A stretch of 64,000 nucleotides of DNA from Mytilus galloprovincialis (GCF_965363235.1 NC_134849.1:63445122-63509121), one strand, 5' to 3'. Shown: positions 23,926-35,728, counted from the stretch's first letter. The notes: a model not told the origin generated them from the sequence alone. Numbers and translations are program-made.

Positions 23926-25054
23926 TTATATTGAGGGGGAGAAGCAATACATTCAAGGAGTAAAATTGCCACCCGTAAGTTAAAAACATAAGATAAAACA
24001 ATGTGTATCAAACTTCCCTAACTGCCATTGTCAATTTAATATCAATGGTATCTTTAAAATTATGTTTAAATAGAACTAGCCTATATATATTAGATTAAAC
24101 CGGAACGTTTCGTCGTAATAAAGAGCAACTTGGTGCATCTTATGTCATCTAGATAGATAATAGACCAACGTGGACATCTGTCAAAAAAGTAAATCCTCCC
24201 CGTCAACTATATATCCTTCTTGTCAAATTTTATAATGCCATCTAAGAGCTGTGTAGTATATCAACTGAGCTATTTTTGTAATACGTGACATCAGACATGC
24301 AGTACTCATATAGTGTGTGATCAGTACTTTGCAAAGTGGTTGGAAATCAGTTTATCCTGCAAATCAAAGTTTTGTTTTATTATTATAAGGTAATTAATAT
24401 TTATTCATATTATGTAGAACGTGAAACAAGCGGCTAATCCTTAAGTGAATTTTTATTTTTGCAAAATTTCTTGTTTTTTAAGTTATAATACATGTAATAT
24501 GAACTCATATTTTTTTGTTATTTTTGTTTTAACTAATATCTTTTTTCGTATATTTCTTTAAGAGAAATTATTGCTAGTAATAATCCTTCATACTGATTCA
24601 TTCACCATATGGTTTACTTTTGTCTGGTATAAAGGATAGTTCGCTACATTCAATTCCGAAAATGTCATTTCGGGTCTTAAATGTTAGCGTGCTTTCCACT
24701 GGTTCTAAAAATATATGGTTTCGAGACAGTTATCCCAGAATTTAGGGAGATAATTTTTAATCAACCACAGAATAATTAATTGATACCATGATCATTATAT
24801 CTAAAAGTGTTAATGAAAACATATGAAAGTCTTGTACGTTAAAAGTGATAAGTGTAATAGGAATGTGAATGTTTATTTTATCAATGAATTATACTGATCT
24901 AAATAATTTTCTTTTCTTCTGTTTCATGTTATAATAATACAATACAATACAATTCACAATAACATGAATGAGACAGAAAACTAATTAAAATATATATATA
25001 TATATCTACTATCCATGAGGAATTGCACGAATTAAATGTGTGAAATGTTGATTT

Positions 25055-26851
25055 TTAGCTAACCTGGCCCGAAGGGCCAAGAGAGCTTTTCCCATCACTT
25101 TGCATCCGTCGTCTGTCGTCCGTCGTCTGTCGTCCGTCGTCCGTCGTCTGTCGTCCGTCGTCCGTCGTCGTCCTATGTCGTTAACTTTTACAAAAATATT
25201 CTCCTCTGAAACTACTCGGCCAAATTAATCCAAACTTGGCCACAATCATCATTGGGGTATCTAGATTAACAAATGTGTCCGGTGACCCGGCCAACCAACC
25301 AAGATGACCACCATGGCTAAATATAGAACATAGGGGTAAAATGCAGTTTTTGGCTGATAACTCAAAAACCAAAGCATTTAGAGCAAATCTGTCGCGGGGT
25401 AAAATTGTTAACCTGGTCAAGAACTATCTGCTCTGAAATTTTCAGATGAATCAGATAACCCGTTGTTGGGTTGCTGCCCCTGAATTGGTAATTTTAAGGA
25501 AATTTGCTGTTTTTGGTTATTATCTTGAATATTATTATAAATAGAGATAAACTTTAAACAGCAAAAATGTTCAACAAAGTAAGATTTACAAATAAGTCAA
25601 ATGACCGAAATGGTGAGTTGACCCCTATAGGAGTTATTGCCCTTTATAGTCAATGTTTAACCATTTTTCGTAAATCTTAGTAATCTTTTACAAAAATCTT
25701 CTCCTCTGAAACTACTGGGCCAAATTAATCAAAACTTGGCCACAATCATCTTTGGGGTACTTAGTTTAAAAAGTGCGTCCGATGATCCGGCCATCCAACC
25801 AAAATGGCCACCACGGCTAAAATTGAATATAGGGGTAAAATGCAGTTTTTGGCTGATAACTCAAAAACCAAAGCATTTAGAGCAAATCTGTCGTCGGGTA
25901 AAATTGTTTATCTGGTCAAGAACTATCTGCTCTGAAATTTTCAGATGAATCAAACAACTCGTTGTTGGGTTGCTGCCCCTGAATTGGTAACTTTAAGGAA
26001 ATTTTGCCGTTTTTGGTTATTATCTTGAATATTATTATAGATAGAGATAAACTGTAAACAGCAATAATGTTCAGCAAAGTAAGATTTACAAATAAGTCCA
26101 ATGGTCAGTTGACCCCTTTAGGAGTTATTGCCCTTTATAGTCAATTTTTAACCATTTTTCGTAAATTTCAGTAATCTTTAACAAAAATCTTCTCCTCAGA
26201 AACTACTGAGCCAAATTAATCAAAACTTGGCCACAATCATCTTTGGGGTATTTAGTTTAAAAAATGTGTCCGGCGGCCCGGCCAATCAACCAAGATGGCT
26301 GCCTCGGCTAAAAATAGAAAATAGGGGTAAAATGCAGTTTTTGGCTGATAACTCACAAACCAAAGCATTTAGAGCAATCTGACATGGGATGAAATTGTTT
26401 ATCAGGTCTAGATCTATCTGCCCTGAAATTTTCAGTTGAATCGGACAACCCGTTGTTGGTTTGCTGCCCCTGAATTAGTAATTTTAAGGAAATTTTGCTG
26501 TTTTTGGTTATTTTCTTGAATATTATTATAGATAGAGATAAACTGTTAACAGCAATAATGTTCAGGAAAGTAAGATTTACAAATAAGTCAACATGACCGA
26601 AATGGTCAATTGACCCCCTTAGGAGTTATTGTCCTTTATAGTCAATTTTTAACAATTTTCCACTGAAACTACTGGGGCAAGTTCATTATAGATAGAGATA
26701 ATTGTAAGCAACAAAAATGTTCATTAAAGTAAGATGTACAAACACATCACCATCACCAAAACACATTTTTTTCATGAATCCATCTGCTTCCTTTGTTTAA
26801 TATTCACATAGACCAAGGTGAGCGACACAGGCTCTTTAGAGCCTCTAGTTT
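25055..26851 (+). repeat. Family H repeat with three ~490-500 bp tandem units
   Basis: Begins TAGCTAACCTGGCCCGAAGG, passes a CCGTCGTCTGTCGT microsatellite (25108-25173), then repeats a unit containing ACTTGGCCACAATCATC and GCAGTTTTTGGCTGATAAC at about 25230, 25730 and 26225, with a fourth partial unit, and ends GGCTCTTTAGAGCCTCTAG. Noncoding. 24390-25054 and 26852-27336 show only AT-rich sequence. Confidence 0.8.
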
Positions 26852-27343
26852 TTTTTATCGAATTGTTTACTTTGTTTAAAGGTGATAGCATAGCATAATT
26901 TCAGATGGATATCAATTTTGGAATTTGCCAAGTTTATATCTGTATTCTTTAATTTAAAGATATAAGGTAAGTTACTAATGAAAATAGTTACGAGAATCTC
27001 TCTGATTAACTATTTTTGCTAATTTAGATTTCTTCTTTTATATTTACATTAAACTTTGAAACACTCTTATTTTTCAACTTGATTTTCAACTTTATTATAT
27101 TCTGAGGCATACAAGAAACCTGAAAACGCTTAGTGTTTAAGCTTCTATGTAATCGTAATTTCAATCATTAAAACCCTGGTTTTACGTAGATCTAGCTTCA
27201 AAACAATACATTTGATGTCATCCAGAAACTTTGGTCAACTCTTAATGGGACAGACATGACAGAAATTCAATAAGAGTCAGCAATATTAAGTCTTATAATT
27301 GTTAGAAATAGTAATTAGTGTTTCTTATGTTTACAGAAGTACA

Positions 27344-27361
27344 ATGGCAGATTGGAATAGG
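27344..27361 (+). CDS. Start exon (MADWNR) of the ankyrin gene
   Basis: Acceptor TTTACAG ends at 27336, seven untranslated bases follow, then ATG and six codons before donor GTAAGA. A very short first coding exon behind an acceptor implies a separate noncoding 5' exon. It is phase 0, so it can join either ankyrin cassette. Confidence 0.6.
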
Positions 27362-30300
27362 GTAAGATGTAACAACATTATCTTAATGATATGAAGAATG
27401 TAAAAAAAAATATAAGTGTTGGTCATTTGTGTCATATTCTAGTGTATGGACTAGTTGAAAACCAATTTTATTTCAGCTGAAAATAAAAATCAAATAACAT
27501 GCTGATAGATAATTGGTTCTGATACCGCCTTCGAACCAAAAAAAAATAGCGATCAAAACAATACTAAGAAAAATATAGATTATCCAACACAAACATTATA
27601 AATATAACATAAAGTCATAAGTACATGTATATTGGGTTTATCTAGGGGTATCTCAGAATTAGAGCTCTCCGATCATGTAATTATTCAATTGTGTTTATTG
27701 TTTTTAAAATAAATATTGTTTTTTTTAACATCAATGCTCTTTAACTTTGTACTTGTTTGGCTTTATAACTGTTTTGATCTGAGCGTCACTGATGAGTCGT
27801 ATGTAGACGAATCGCGTGTCTGGCGTCTTAAATGATAAGCCTGGTATCTTTGATAACTGTTTACACCACTGGATCGACGCTACTGCTGGTGGACGTCTCG
27901 TACCCGAGGGTATCACCAGCCAAGTAGTCAGCACTTCGGTGTTGACATTAATATTAATTAAATGATAGTTTTTATAAATTTTCTGTTTACTAAAATATGA
28001 ATTTTTCGAAATACTAAGGATTTTCTTATATACATAGATAACTTTAGCCGTATTTGGCACAAACTTTTTTTGAATTTTGGGTCCTCAATGCCCTTCAACT
28101 TTGATCTTAGCGTCACTGATAAGTCTTATGTAGAAGAATATCGCGTCTGACGAATTGAATTATAAGCCTGGTACCTTTGATAACTATATACATGTATCAG
28201 CTTTGAGGTGTATCTTAAATAGATCCCTGTATCAAAATATAATTTTATGTAAGGGAATATGTTATGATAAAATAAATCAAATTACTCTTGTCTAGTTTTT
28301 TATTTAAACAATATAATGTATTCATATTCATAACATTATCTATAATCTTATATATAAGTAAACTTTTTTAATTAATAGGAACTAATTATGGCTGCACGTG
28401 AGAGAAATCCAGTAAAATTAAAACTATGTTTAGATAATGGTGCAGATTTAGAATATAAAGATGTAGGTAAACTTGAAATATTCATTTCAAATTTGTCATA
28501 TAACATGTTTTAAGACAAATTTGATTTAGATACAGTGGTACAGTTGAAAATCATCAATAAATTATTTAAACATACATTGAAATACATTGGCATCATTGTT
28601 ATTTGTATGTAGATACCTTTTATAAATATTAGATTTAAAAACTATTTTTTTTTATATCAGGCATTCCTTAAGAAAAAAGTAAAATCACAAAAATACTTAA
28701 CTCCGAGAAAATTCAAAACGGGAATTCCCTAATCAAATGGCTAAATCAAATGATAAAACACCTCAAACGAATGGACAACAACTGTCATATTCCTCACTTG
28801 GTACGGACATTTTCAAATGTAGAAAATGGTGGATTGAACCTGGTTTTATAGCCTTAAACCTCTCACTTGTATGACAGACGCATCAACTTACATTATATTT
28901 ACAACGATACATTGTATGCGTCTAAATTATTTTTGGGGATTTGTCTTCATTAGACAACTATGTTTAAGCAAGGAAGGGTGTTAATCGCAGTTGTATCCAA
29001 TACTTCATTTCAAAGTGAAGTCTCATTTCTTATTATTCACTTGAATCCATAGATATATAGATTTCAAACATGTCTTGAAAAAAAAGTTTTTTTTTAATAA
29101 TACAGTTTTTATAAAGTACTGGCAACTCAACATTTTATTTATTTGTTGTTTGTATAGAATATTCATACAAGTGTGACTAGTCATTTTCATCGGTGTTGAC
29201 TACTATTTCAAGTATATATTTTGTTAAAATTGCTCACACAACGTTTATCATATAAGTTTAGATGTTAATTGTATTATTCCAGGAAATAAAATGGACAGCA
29301 TTCTTGTGGTCAGGATTTAATGGATGCCTTGAGGTTGCTCATATCTTAAATGAAAGAGGGTGTAACAAATTATTCACAAACGTATGTTAGATGCTATCTC
29401 TTCAATTTATTAAAATAAACATTAAATCTTCATATTCATTAGAAATGTTTTAAAAATTAACAGCGAGTACTTGTTATTTCTGACGTCTAATAACATTTTT
29501 TAATATGTTGTGGACGTAGAATATAAATACAACTTTGACTGGTTTTGTTCAGTCGTGGCATATACTTATTGTTTCTATTGATTAAACAACATTGTCAAAA
29601 TTTATAACACACGTTTTTTTGTCAGATGTACGATATATTGTTTATTGATATTAATTTCGAAACATTGTCAGTCATATTTACATTTTATTTGTTAATAATA
29701 TAGGTACGTGGAGAAACAGCTTTACATCTCGCTGCAATGTATGGGCGATTAAATGTTGCCAGATATCTAGTAGAACAAGCCGGTATCAGTCTCATGATAA
29801 GAACAAATGAGGTAATATATGATACGCCGAGATTAGCGTCATTGGTTGCAGTACAAACCAATGTGTAAAATTGGCAAATGCTGGCTATCCACCACGACCA
29901 ATTTGTTAGGGAGTTTAACATGTAAAAGCACAACCTGAATTTTTCAAAGCAAAATAATTCCTTAGTATGATATATGTGATACCATCAATACATAGGACCA
30001 CGAATTTGTCAACATTTGAATATTGCAGATAAATGTTAAATTCATTAAAGTTCATTGTCATTGAGAAGGATAAAACGTTTACATGTATAACTTTGTATTT
30101 TGTAACGAGTTAGGTTTGACTGTATGATCATGTTTTTATGATTGTATGCTCTCTAGATTGTCTCATATACCACCATAGCGTACACGTATTGCAATTAATT
30201 TGAATTCGTAAATGAATCATCAATGTTTACAAATATAATTCATCCAGTCATTTTGGTACAACGTAGATTGTAGTATTTAAATACATTAGCATTTGCTTGT

Positions 30301-30902
30301 ATAGGTAATATTGTCATTGCAACCTTTTCTGAATTCCATTTCAGTTTTTAAAACAACGTTAATTTATAGTTATAAGTATCACAGGATGAGGAACACAAAC
30401 TTTATATTTATTTATTAAACAAAACACAACAATAAAAAGATATGTCTGTATTTCAGGGTGAGACTCCATACAATTTAGCCGCAGAACCACGCGCTTGGCC
30501 GCAGACTAAAGACATGAAAGAAGTGGCAGGGTACTTACAGGTTAGATCATGGTTACACTTGAAATATATGGTGATTTGACTTTAAGTTAGCTTATAGTTT
30601 TATGTGACTTGATACGTTTATGATGTTAACTCTATGTTTAAAAATCTGGAATTGTATCTAAACGTACACAGCTAGTTGAAACGGAACTCCACATCGTTGA
30701 TTCTTTGACGAGTGCCTTTAAAGTTAATAATTTTAAAGACAAGACAGCTAACGATTCCACGGCTTCCAAAGTTAAAAACAAATCAATCACGTCACAAAAT
30801 TTACAGTCTTTTTATTTCGAAAACGTGTATATCACGATTGGTTTTTTATTATTTGCTTTATTATTTTTGTTATTCTTACTTAAACAAAATTCAAACTCTT
30901 GA
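27344..30902 (+). CDS. Small ankyrin-repeat protein with C-terminal membrane anchor
   Basis: Six coding exons: 27344-27361, 28379-28462, 29283-29381, 29704-29811, 30457-30540, 30672-30902; all junctions are phase 0 with GT/AG sites, giving 207 residues. After a short leader MADWNR come four ankyrin-type units: a degenerate first (NGADLEYKD), a second (WTAFLWSGFNGCLEVAHIL), a canonical third (GETALHLAAMYGRLNVARYL) and a half unit (GETPYNLAAE). The last exon adds a Lys/Ser/Thr-rich linker, a roughly 19-residue hydrophobic segment (VYITIGFLLFALLFLLFLL) and seven final residues (KQNSNSx-type polar end). That is the layout of a tail-anchored protein of the ER or outer mitochondrial membrane, with ankyrins in the cytosol. 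The start is the only ATG in its exon; an acceptor at 27336 shows that a noncoding 5' exon lies upstream. The same exon cassette recurs at 44894-48549, so this may be a short isoform of that gene. Confidence 0.78.
27745..28195 (-). repeat. Family D repeat, two copies, in the first ankyrin intron
   Basis: Two GCGTCACTGAT(G/A)AGTC blocks (27782 and 28112) each followed by CGCGT and AAGCCTGGTA(T/C)CTTTG, in the inverse direction to 5636-5885. Confidence 0.7.
28379..28462 (+). CDS. Ankyrin exon A1
   Basis: 28 codons beginning ELIMAARERN and ending NGADLEYKD, the helix-2/turn end of an ankyrin unit. Donor GTAGGTAA is the same type as that of its copy at 44894-44974. Confidence 0.78.
28674..28905 (+). 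repeat. Family B repeat in the second ankyrin intron
   Basis: AAAGTAAAATCACAAAAATA start, then TCACTTGGTACGGACATTTT, GAAAATGGTGGATTGAACC and CTCTCACTTGTATGACAG. Confidence 0.7.
29283..29381 (+). CDS. Ankyrin exon A2
   Basis: 33 codons with the ankyrin pattern WTAF...G.LEVAHIL. Equal in length to exon 46458-46556 and with the same GTATGTTA donor. Confidence 0.8.
29704..29811 (+). CDS. Ankyrin exon A3 (canonical repeat)
   Basis: 36 codons with GETALHLAAMYGRLNVARYL, the clearest ankyrin consensus of this gene. Equal in length to exon 47111-47218, with a GTAAT donor in both. Confidence 0.85.
30457..30540 (+). CDS. Ankyrin exon A4 (half repeat)
   Basis: 28 codons with GETPYNLAAE, then a polar stretch ending VAGYLQ. 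It corresponds to 48478-48549 (GKTPYDLANE). Because it ends in phase 0 it can be followed by the anchor exon (30672), by 35373, or by 44894. Confidence 0.8.
30672..30902 (+). CDS. Terminal exon encoding a tail anchor
   Basis: Acceptor ACACAG ends at 30671. It encodes 76 residues: LVETELHIVDSLTSAFK, a linker rich in K, S, T and N, then FENVYITIGFLLFALLFLL and a short polar end before TGA at 30900-30902. There is one hydrophobic segment close to the C-terminus and no signal peptide upstream. AATAAA lies 68 nt after the stop (30970-30975), which supports a true 3' end. Confidence 0.75.
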   Translation, partial: LVETELHIVDSLTSAFKVNNFKDKTANDSTASKVKNKSITSQNLQSFYFENVYITIGFLLFALLFLLFLLKQNSNS

Positions 30903-30969
30903 GTAGATAAGGTACATTGTTGTATATATTTATTGCTAAACAGTGTTGTTTACGTTTTCAGAAATGACG

Positions 30970-30975
30970 AATAAA
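30970..30975 (+). promoter_or_regulatory. Candidate polyadenylation signal of the tail-anchored isoform
   Basis: AATAAA 68 nt downstream of the stop at 30902. It supports this exon as a real transcript end rather than a chance reading frame. Confidence 0.5.
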
Positions 30976-32256
30976 GTGCTCGTTTAATTACTAAAAAACG
31001 CAAATTAATGTTTGATTACGTATTGTTACGTATGGAGGGTAAGATGATATGAAATAAACACATTTTGTGTTCATTCTTATTTTATTTGTTAAAGACGCAA
31101 AATTCCGAAAACGCAATTGTGTCAGCTTTCCACTCTGAGAAACATTTTAAATAAATTCCACAGTACTCATTTGTAAGTCGTTTTTCCATTTTCTCAGAAT
31201 TATTTTTCTTAGAAAGCATACAACATTAAACTCAGTGCACGTTGCTTGTTAATACTTATTGATTTTTTAGTGTTATTTTTTCATTTTTAATCTAATTTCA
31301 ATCAAGCTAACTCATGTTAAATAATAGTTAGGAGTCTCTAGCCTTTGTTTGTCTTGTATGATTTTTAATTTCAATACACTGCGGGACTAGTGATGTACAC
31401 TTTGACGATCCAACAAGTGAGGTAGTAATATCAAATCATGTTGTCGACTCATCAGCAGAAATTTCCATTTCATTGAAATACAATTTTGGAAACTGAAAAT
31501 GTAGACAATTAGATCTAAAACATAAGGAACATTGCTATATTAATAAAAGATGAATGAAAAAGCAACATGATATGTGCCACATATGACACAGGATCTGATT
31601 ATCCTACTGGAGCACTTGTGATTATCCCAGGTTTTTTTCTTATGTCGTGATGCACAGTCTTTAATTTTCTTAGTTGTGTTTTATGTTGTGCATTTTTGTT
31701 TTTGACTTATGATTTTGGATATTACTCGGTATTGCTAGCCTTTCTCTTGCACAGAATGTTTACATTTTTGATAAACCGTGCTTAGAAATAGAAATTGTAT
31801 ATATTAAGCAAGTTATGCAGCCAGTCCTTTCTTAAGAGAAAAACTGCAAACATCCAAAAGCAAGAAATAATATTTTAAATGTTATTAACAAAGCGAGGAA
31901 AACTTAACAAAAAGATGAACTGTGATCTATTTCACATCCTTTCTGTTCTAGTAAAGTTGGCGAATTTTTGTCGAAATCTAAATTACAACAAATAATATGT
32001 AACGTTTCAACAAATAAATAGAGTTTGTTTTTATCATATTATTAATTGAATAATGAATGATGTTAAGGTTAAGTAATCAGCATTTTTTAAATGAAGCGTT
32101 ATTGTGTCATAATATGATGAAATATCAATTAATTTACTGCATCAATGTTGACAATTTTAATCCATTTATACTAGTGACGTCGTCAGGGGTAACGTTTTTT
32201 AGCGACATCATTATTTAATCCTGAACGTCATAATATAGTATGTACAACGTAGGTAC
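30976..32256. other. Stretch after the anchor exon, mostly unannotated
   Basis: AT-rich. A possible family E tail fragment lies at 31605-31700 (GGAGCACTTGTGATTATCCC, CAGTCTTTAATTTTCTTAG). An open stretch near 31345-31497 has no splice support and is not called. Confidence 0.35.
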
Positions 32257-32855
32257 TTAAGGTAGATTCATGGTATACCGCCATCTTGGATTGAACAATC
32301 ACAGTAAAAAATCGGTCTAGTTATTTGCCTAAATCTGCAAATTTTAAGACAGAATTGCAATTTAATGGTTATACTGTTTAATAATATAAAGAAAACTTGG
32401 CAATTTATTGTATAATCCAAAATATTTAAACAAATATAATTTTTCTTGCTTTTAGAATCACTTTTTTCAAACGAGCCATTTAAGGGAAGATAACTCTTTT
32501 AGTAAAAAATTTATACTGGACAGATAGGGAATTTTTTTCTTTTTACTTGTAGCAAGAAAACAAGTTCGGTGACACCATTTTTTCTTTTTATTTTCTTAAA
32601 ACATATTACAAAACCTATCTTTTCACAATTTTCTTCAAAATTCTATCTCATAGATTTTTTTTTATGCACACAAATGTGTTTTCCCATGAACAATCTAACC
32701 AAATTTAGGCAATTTTCAACGACTCATAGCTTGAAAAATAGCACGGTGACCCCTCCTTTTTATTATATATTTGAAAAGAGCATATTAAAATCTTCATTCT
32801 GGCTAAGTATAAGAAAATTCTGTCTCAAAAAATATTTACTTATGATCTACCTTAA
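32257..32855. mobile_element. TTAA-target MITE, TTAAGGTAGAT family
   Basis: Ends TTAAGGTAGATTCATGG (32257) and ATGATCTACCTTAA (32855) are inverted repeats with TTAA at both sides. 599 bp, noncoding. It abuts the next element and shares its right TTAA. Confidence 0.8.
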
Positions 32856-33483
32856 GGGCATACGATAAAGTTGCAGGGGAGGTAATGACGTTGCTAACGT
32901 AAAATGTTATTTTCGCGACGTCAAACTGCGACATATCGGGAAAATATGCATTTTTCGACTGATTTGTATCATTCAAACGTTATTAACTTGAAAACGAGTT
33001 CAGGGACCCCTTTTTTTGAAAATGCCATTTGGTTTGATTAAGTAAGAAGATTATGTGTGCCAATTTTCATGAAAACGTAAATAGTGCAATTTTTTAAATT
33101 TGATAAATGTACAGCAAAAAATTACGTTTTTTCCACATTCATGAACATTTGATAAATATGAGTTGTTTGTAAAAATAAAATGCATAAATTTATAGGCAAT
33201 TTATATGAAACAGAAATTACAAATAATTTAATAATTTAACAAAAAAAAACTAGTGTTTATCTTTTAAAACAAAAAAAGTTATGTATTTCTGTCGAAAGGG
33301 AAAGTACGTCCACAAATCCTAATTTTGAGTAAATATCTGAAATTTCGATCTCATTTCACTTAAAAAGTAGCACATGAAGGTATATTTTATTACATATTTG
33401 ATTTAATCAGGTAAAACATAGCCTATATGAAATTTTTTATCAAAATTTAAATACGGGATCAAAACTGTATCGTATGCCCTTAA
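32852..33483. mobile_element. TTAA-target MITE, TTAAGGGCATACGATA family
   Basis: Left TTAAGGGCATACGATA and right TATCGTATGCCCTTAA are exact 16-bp inverted repeats. 632 bp, noncoding. Shares TTAA 32852-32855 with the left neighbour. Confidence 0.85.
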
Positions 33484-34249
33484 AGCGAAAGTGAAAGTAA
33501 ACAATTATAAAGAAAAGAAATCCCTTCATATTCTTATTTCATCTTTTAATTCAGGACGGGATTTCTTAATAAAAACCTTTTCTTTATTAATTCTAATTAG
33601 TTATAATGATGTCGCTACTTAATAGACGTTTCCACTGACGAAGTCGCTTATAACCATATCCATAAAAATCTGTGAGAATATTAGAACCGGTAGGATACTT
33701 GAACAATTTGATGTTGTAAAAGACAAACAGTGAATGTTCATATTGAATATATATTGTATGTGCATTTTCAGCCTTTTTTTATATATACATTTACTTTGTT
33801 TATTGTTTAAGCAATAAATCTAGTGAAAAAATTAAAAGAAGCGAAAGATACATGTTTGGCAAAAGACATAATACACACAACACTAAGTGTGCGACCAGAT
33901 CTTCAAGTTTTTGAGTTTCTATACTTTTAAACGAGAAGATCTCATTTTGTGTGTCGCTTCTCTTCCTCCTACAATAAATTGATCATCACGTCTCTGTGTG
34001 CTATAGGTACCATGCATCGTCGCATTTGTCATTCATTCTTATGAATATTCAGTTTGGGGTATTTTGAGAGAAAAACGAAAATAAACGCGTCCGGATATTC
34101 ATTCCGTCATCAGACCGACTTTTATGTCAGACATGACTACCGGTTTTAACATTGAGAACCAATCGTATGATAGATAACAAAAATGAAAAATAAATAAGCC
34201 AATCGGAGTGGTGTCCATATTTTGGTTTTTAGATCGTAAGAACCACTAC
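33484..34249. other. Intergenic or intronic stretch without recognised features
   Basis: AT-rich, no reading frame or repeat family recognised. Confidence 0.35.
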
Positions 34250-35165
34250 TATTATATCTCGGTTTAACTTACACAAAATTTTCATAAGTACTCGGACGTG
34301 GACAGGAAAATTATTTTTGCGTTTATCTGCATGTATTGTATGATTAAAATACTACTATAATATATATATATATATAGACACTCTATATAATATAGCAGTG
34401 ATCGCCATTGAGAAGAAACTTAGAATTAATAGTTAATAGAAAATTAAATACACTTTAACATTTATAATATGGATACATATGTTCATAGCAGAGACATCGA
34501 CTGTTTTATATGTCTCTGTTCATAATATACAGAAACGCGAAAATAATGGAATATAACAGAAAACAAAATGATAACGGTCTTTGAAAAAAGAGAGAGGGCT
34601 TAAAAATATTGTCCTGTATCCATGTACCTATATGACTTTTGATATTATTTCTTAAATTCTCCAAACATAAAATCTTTTACAATAATTCTTCCTAAAAGAG
34701 ATAACATACTTTCAACTAAGCTTAAAATGCTCGCGACTTCGCTTTTAAGTCAAACAGGACTTCCGGTTTTAAACTTGCACATAAATTTCATAAGGGTACT
34801 CGGGGACAGCACAATAATTATCGGGTTGATAGAGACTCTCTCTATAAAATAGAAGCCAAAAGCTATGAGAAGAAACTTGAAATTGATAGGTAATATCAAA
34901 TACACTTTATTTATAGAATACGTATGTTCATAGTATACAGAAACGCGAAAATAATGGAATTTAACAGAGAACAAAATAACGGACTTTGGAATCAAGGGAG
35001 AGGACTGAAACTGTTTCCAAGTACCTATGAATTTTGATACCTTTTCTGAAATTCTCCAGACATGAAATCCTTTACTGAAAGTCTCTAGACACAAAATCTT
35101 TTACAAAATTTCTCCCTGCAACAGTATACAAACTTTCAACCAAGCTCCAAATTCACGCGATTTTG
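34250..35165. repeat. Two diverged ~400-500 bp tandem copies
   Basis: Shared boxes: TTTCATAAG(G)GTACTCGG (about 34280, 34787), GAGAAGAAACTT (34413, 34870), ACAGAAACGCGAAAATAATG (34530, 34929) and ACTTTCAAC(T/C)AAGCT (34708, 35131). Copies differ in length because of AT runs in the first. Confidence 0.65.
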
Positions 35166-35372
35166 CGGGTGTGTTCTAGTAGTTATTTAATTTTAAACAG
35201 TGCAGGAAAATTGAGATATGTCTTTTCAAATGCTAGTATTAAATTAAAATTGATATCTATAGATATTTTGTCCATAAGGATTATATCTTTTCAATTGGAT
35301 GTAACAATGTTAATTATTGTTAACAGTGCAAAATGTATGTATCTAAAATATCAGTTTTCTTTCTATTTTAAG

Positions 35373-35396
35373 GATATAATAAAGCATCGGAATGCG
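35373..35396 (+). CDS. Possible alternative 24-nt exon (DIIKHRNA)
   Basis: A strong pyrimidine tract ending AAG precedes it and a good GTAAGA donor follows. The eight codons are phase 0 at both ends, as in every ankyrin exon of the locus. Proposed only because of the splice signals and the open terminal frame 87 nt downstream; the unusual AAG acceptor lowers confidence. Confidence 0.3.
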
Positions 35397-35483
35397 GTAA
35401 GATCTACTTTACAGTCAACTTGTCATGTGTATATTGTTTTCCATTTATTTAAAAAAAAAATAGAATGTAATAATTTAAGATAG

Positions 35484-35615
35484 AATCAAGAAGAATTCTA
35501 CTTGAACTACGAAAAAGATAATCCAGAAACACAGATAAAATTAGAAATACAAGATCAGGACAAGGAAAGTGTACTTCAAGTATTTGACAAACGTAGTAGT
35601 GTAATCTATGTGTGA
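35484..35615 (+). CDS. Possible alternative soluble terminal exon
   Basis: After a TAG acceptor, 43 codons stay open to TGA with a charged, protein-like composition (NQEEFYLNYEKDNPETQIK, later KESVLQVFDKRSSVIYV) unlike the AT-rich surroundings. Joined in phase 0 after 30540 or 35396 it would replace the membrane anchor with a soluble tail. The acceptor's pyrimidine tract is poor. It could also be the end of an unrelated decayed gene. Confidence 0.35.
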   Translation, partial: NQEEFYLNYEKDNPETQIKLEIQDQDKESVLQVFDKRSSVIYV

Positions 35616-35728
35616 TACCTTCAGAGTGCTTGTTTACAATGTCAAAAACATAACCCTATATATTTATTATAGGCAATATTGGAAAATTTACATGAAGTAC
35701 CTTATAAATGCTTGTTTGTAATGTATAA
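35616..35728 (+). repeat. Start of a ~80-100 bp tandem repeat, split from 37020-37560
   Basis: Units read TACCTTCAGAGTGCTTG, ACAATGTCAAAAACATAACC and a TATT.GGCAATATTGG end. Family D sequence then intervenes before the array resumes. Confidence 0.55.

Larger units (their letters stand above)
23090..24389 (+). promoter_or_regulatory. Proposed promoter and noncoding first exon of the ankyrin gene (copy P2)
   Basis: The start exon at 27344 needs an upstream noncoding exon. This segment ends in a conserved block (CTGCAAATCAA...AAG) followed by a GTAATT donor at 24390, and is similar over more than 1 kb to 18025-19158, which ends in the same way (donor GTAATG at 19159). A repeat of family B has inserted at 23716-23925. 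Assignment as promoter/first exon is inference from position, the conserved donor and duplication. Confidence 0.35.

Noticed and set aside
25181-25948. Frames on both strands inside family H
   Set aside because: They repeat with the tandem unit, break in other copies and show no domain.
31345-31497. About 44 open codons with protein-like composition (TSDVHFDDPTSEVVISNH)
   Set aside because: No convincing acceptor or start, length within chance, and no link to neighbouring exons.
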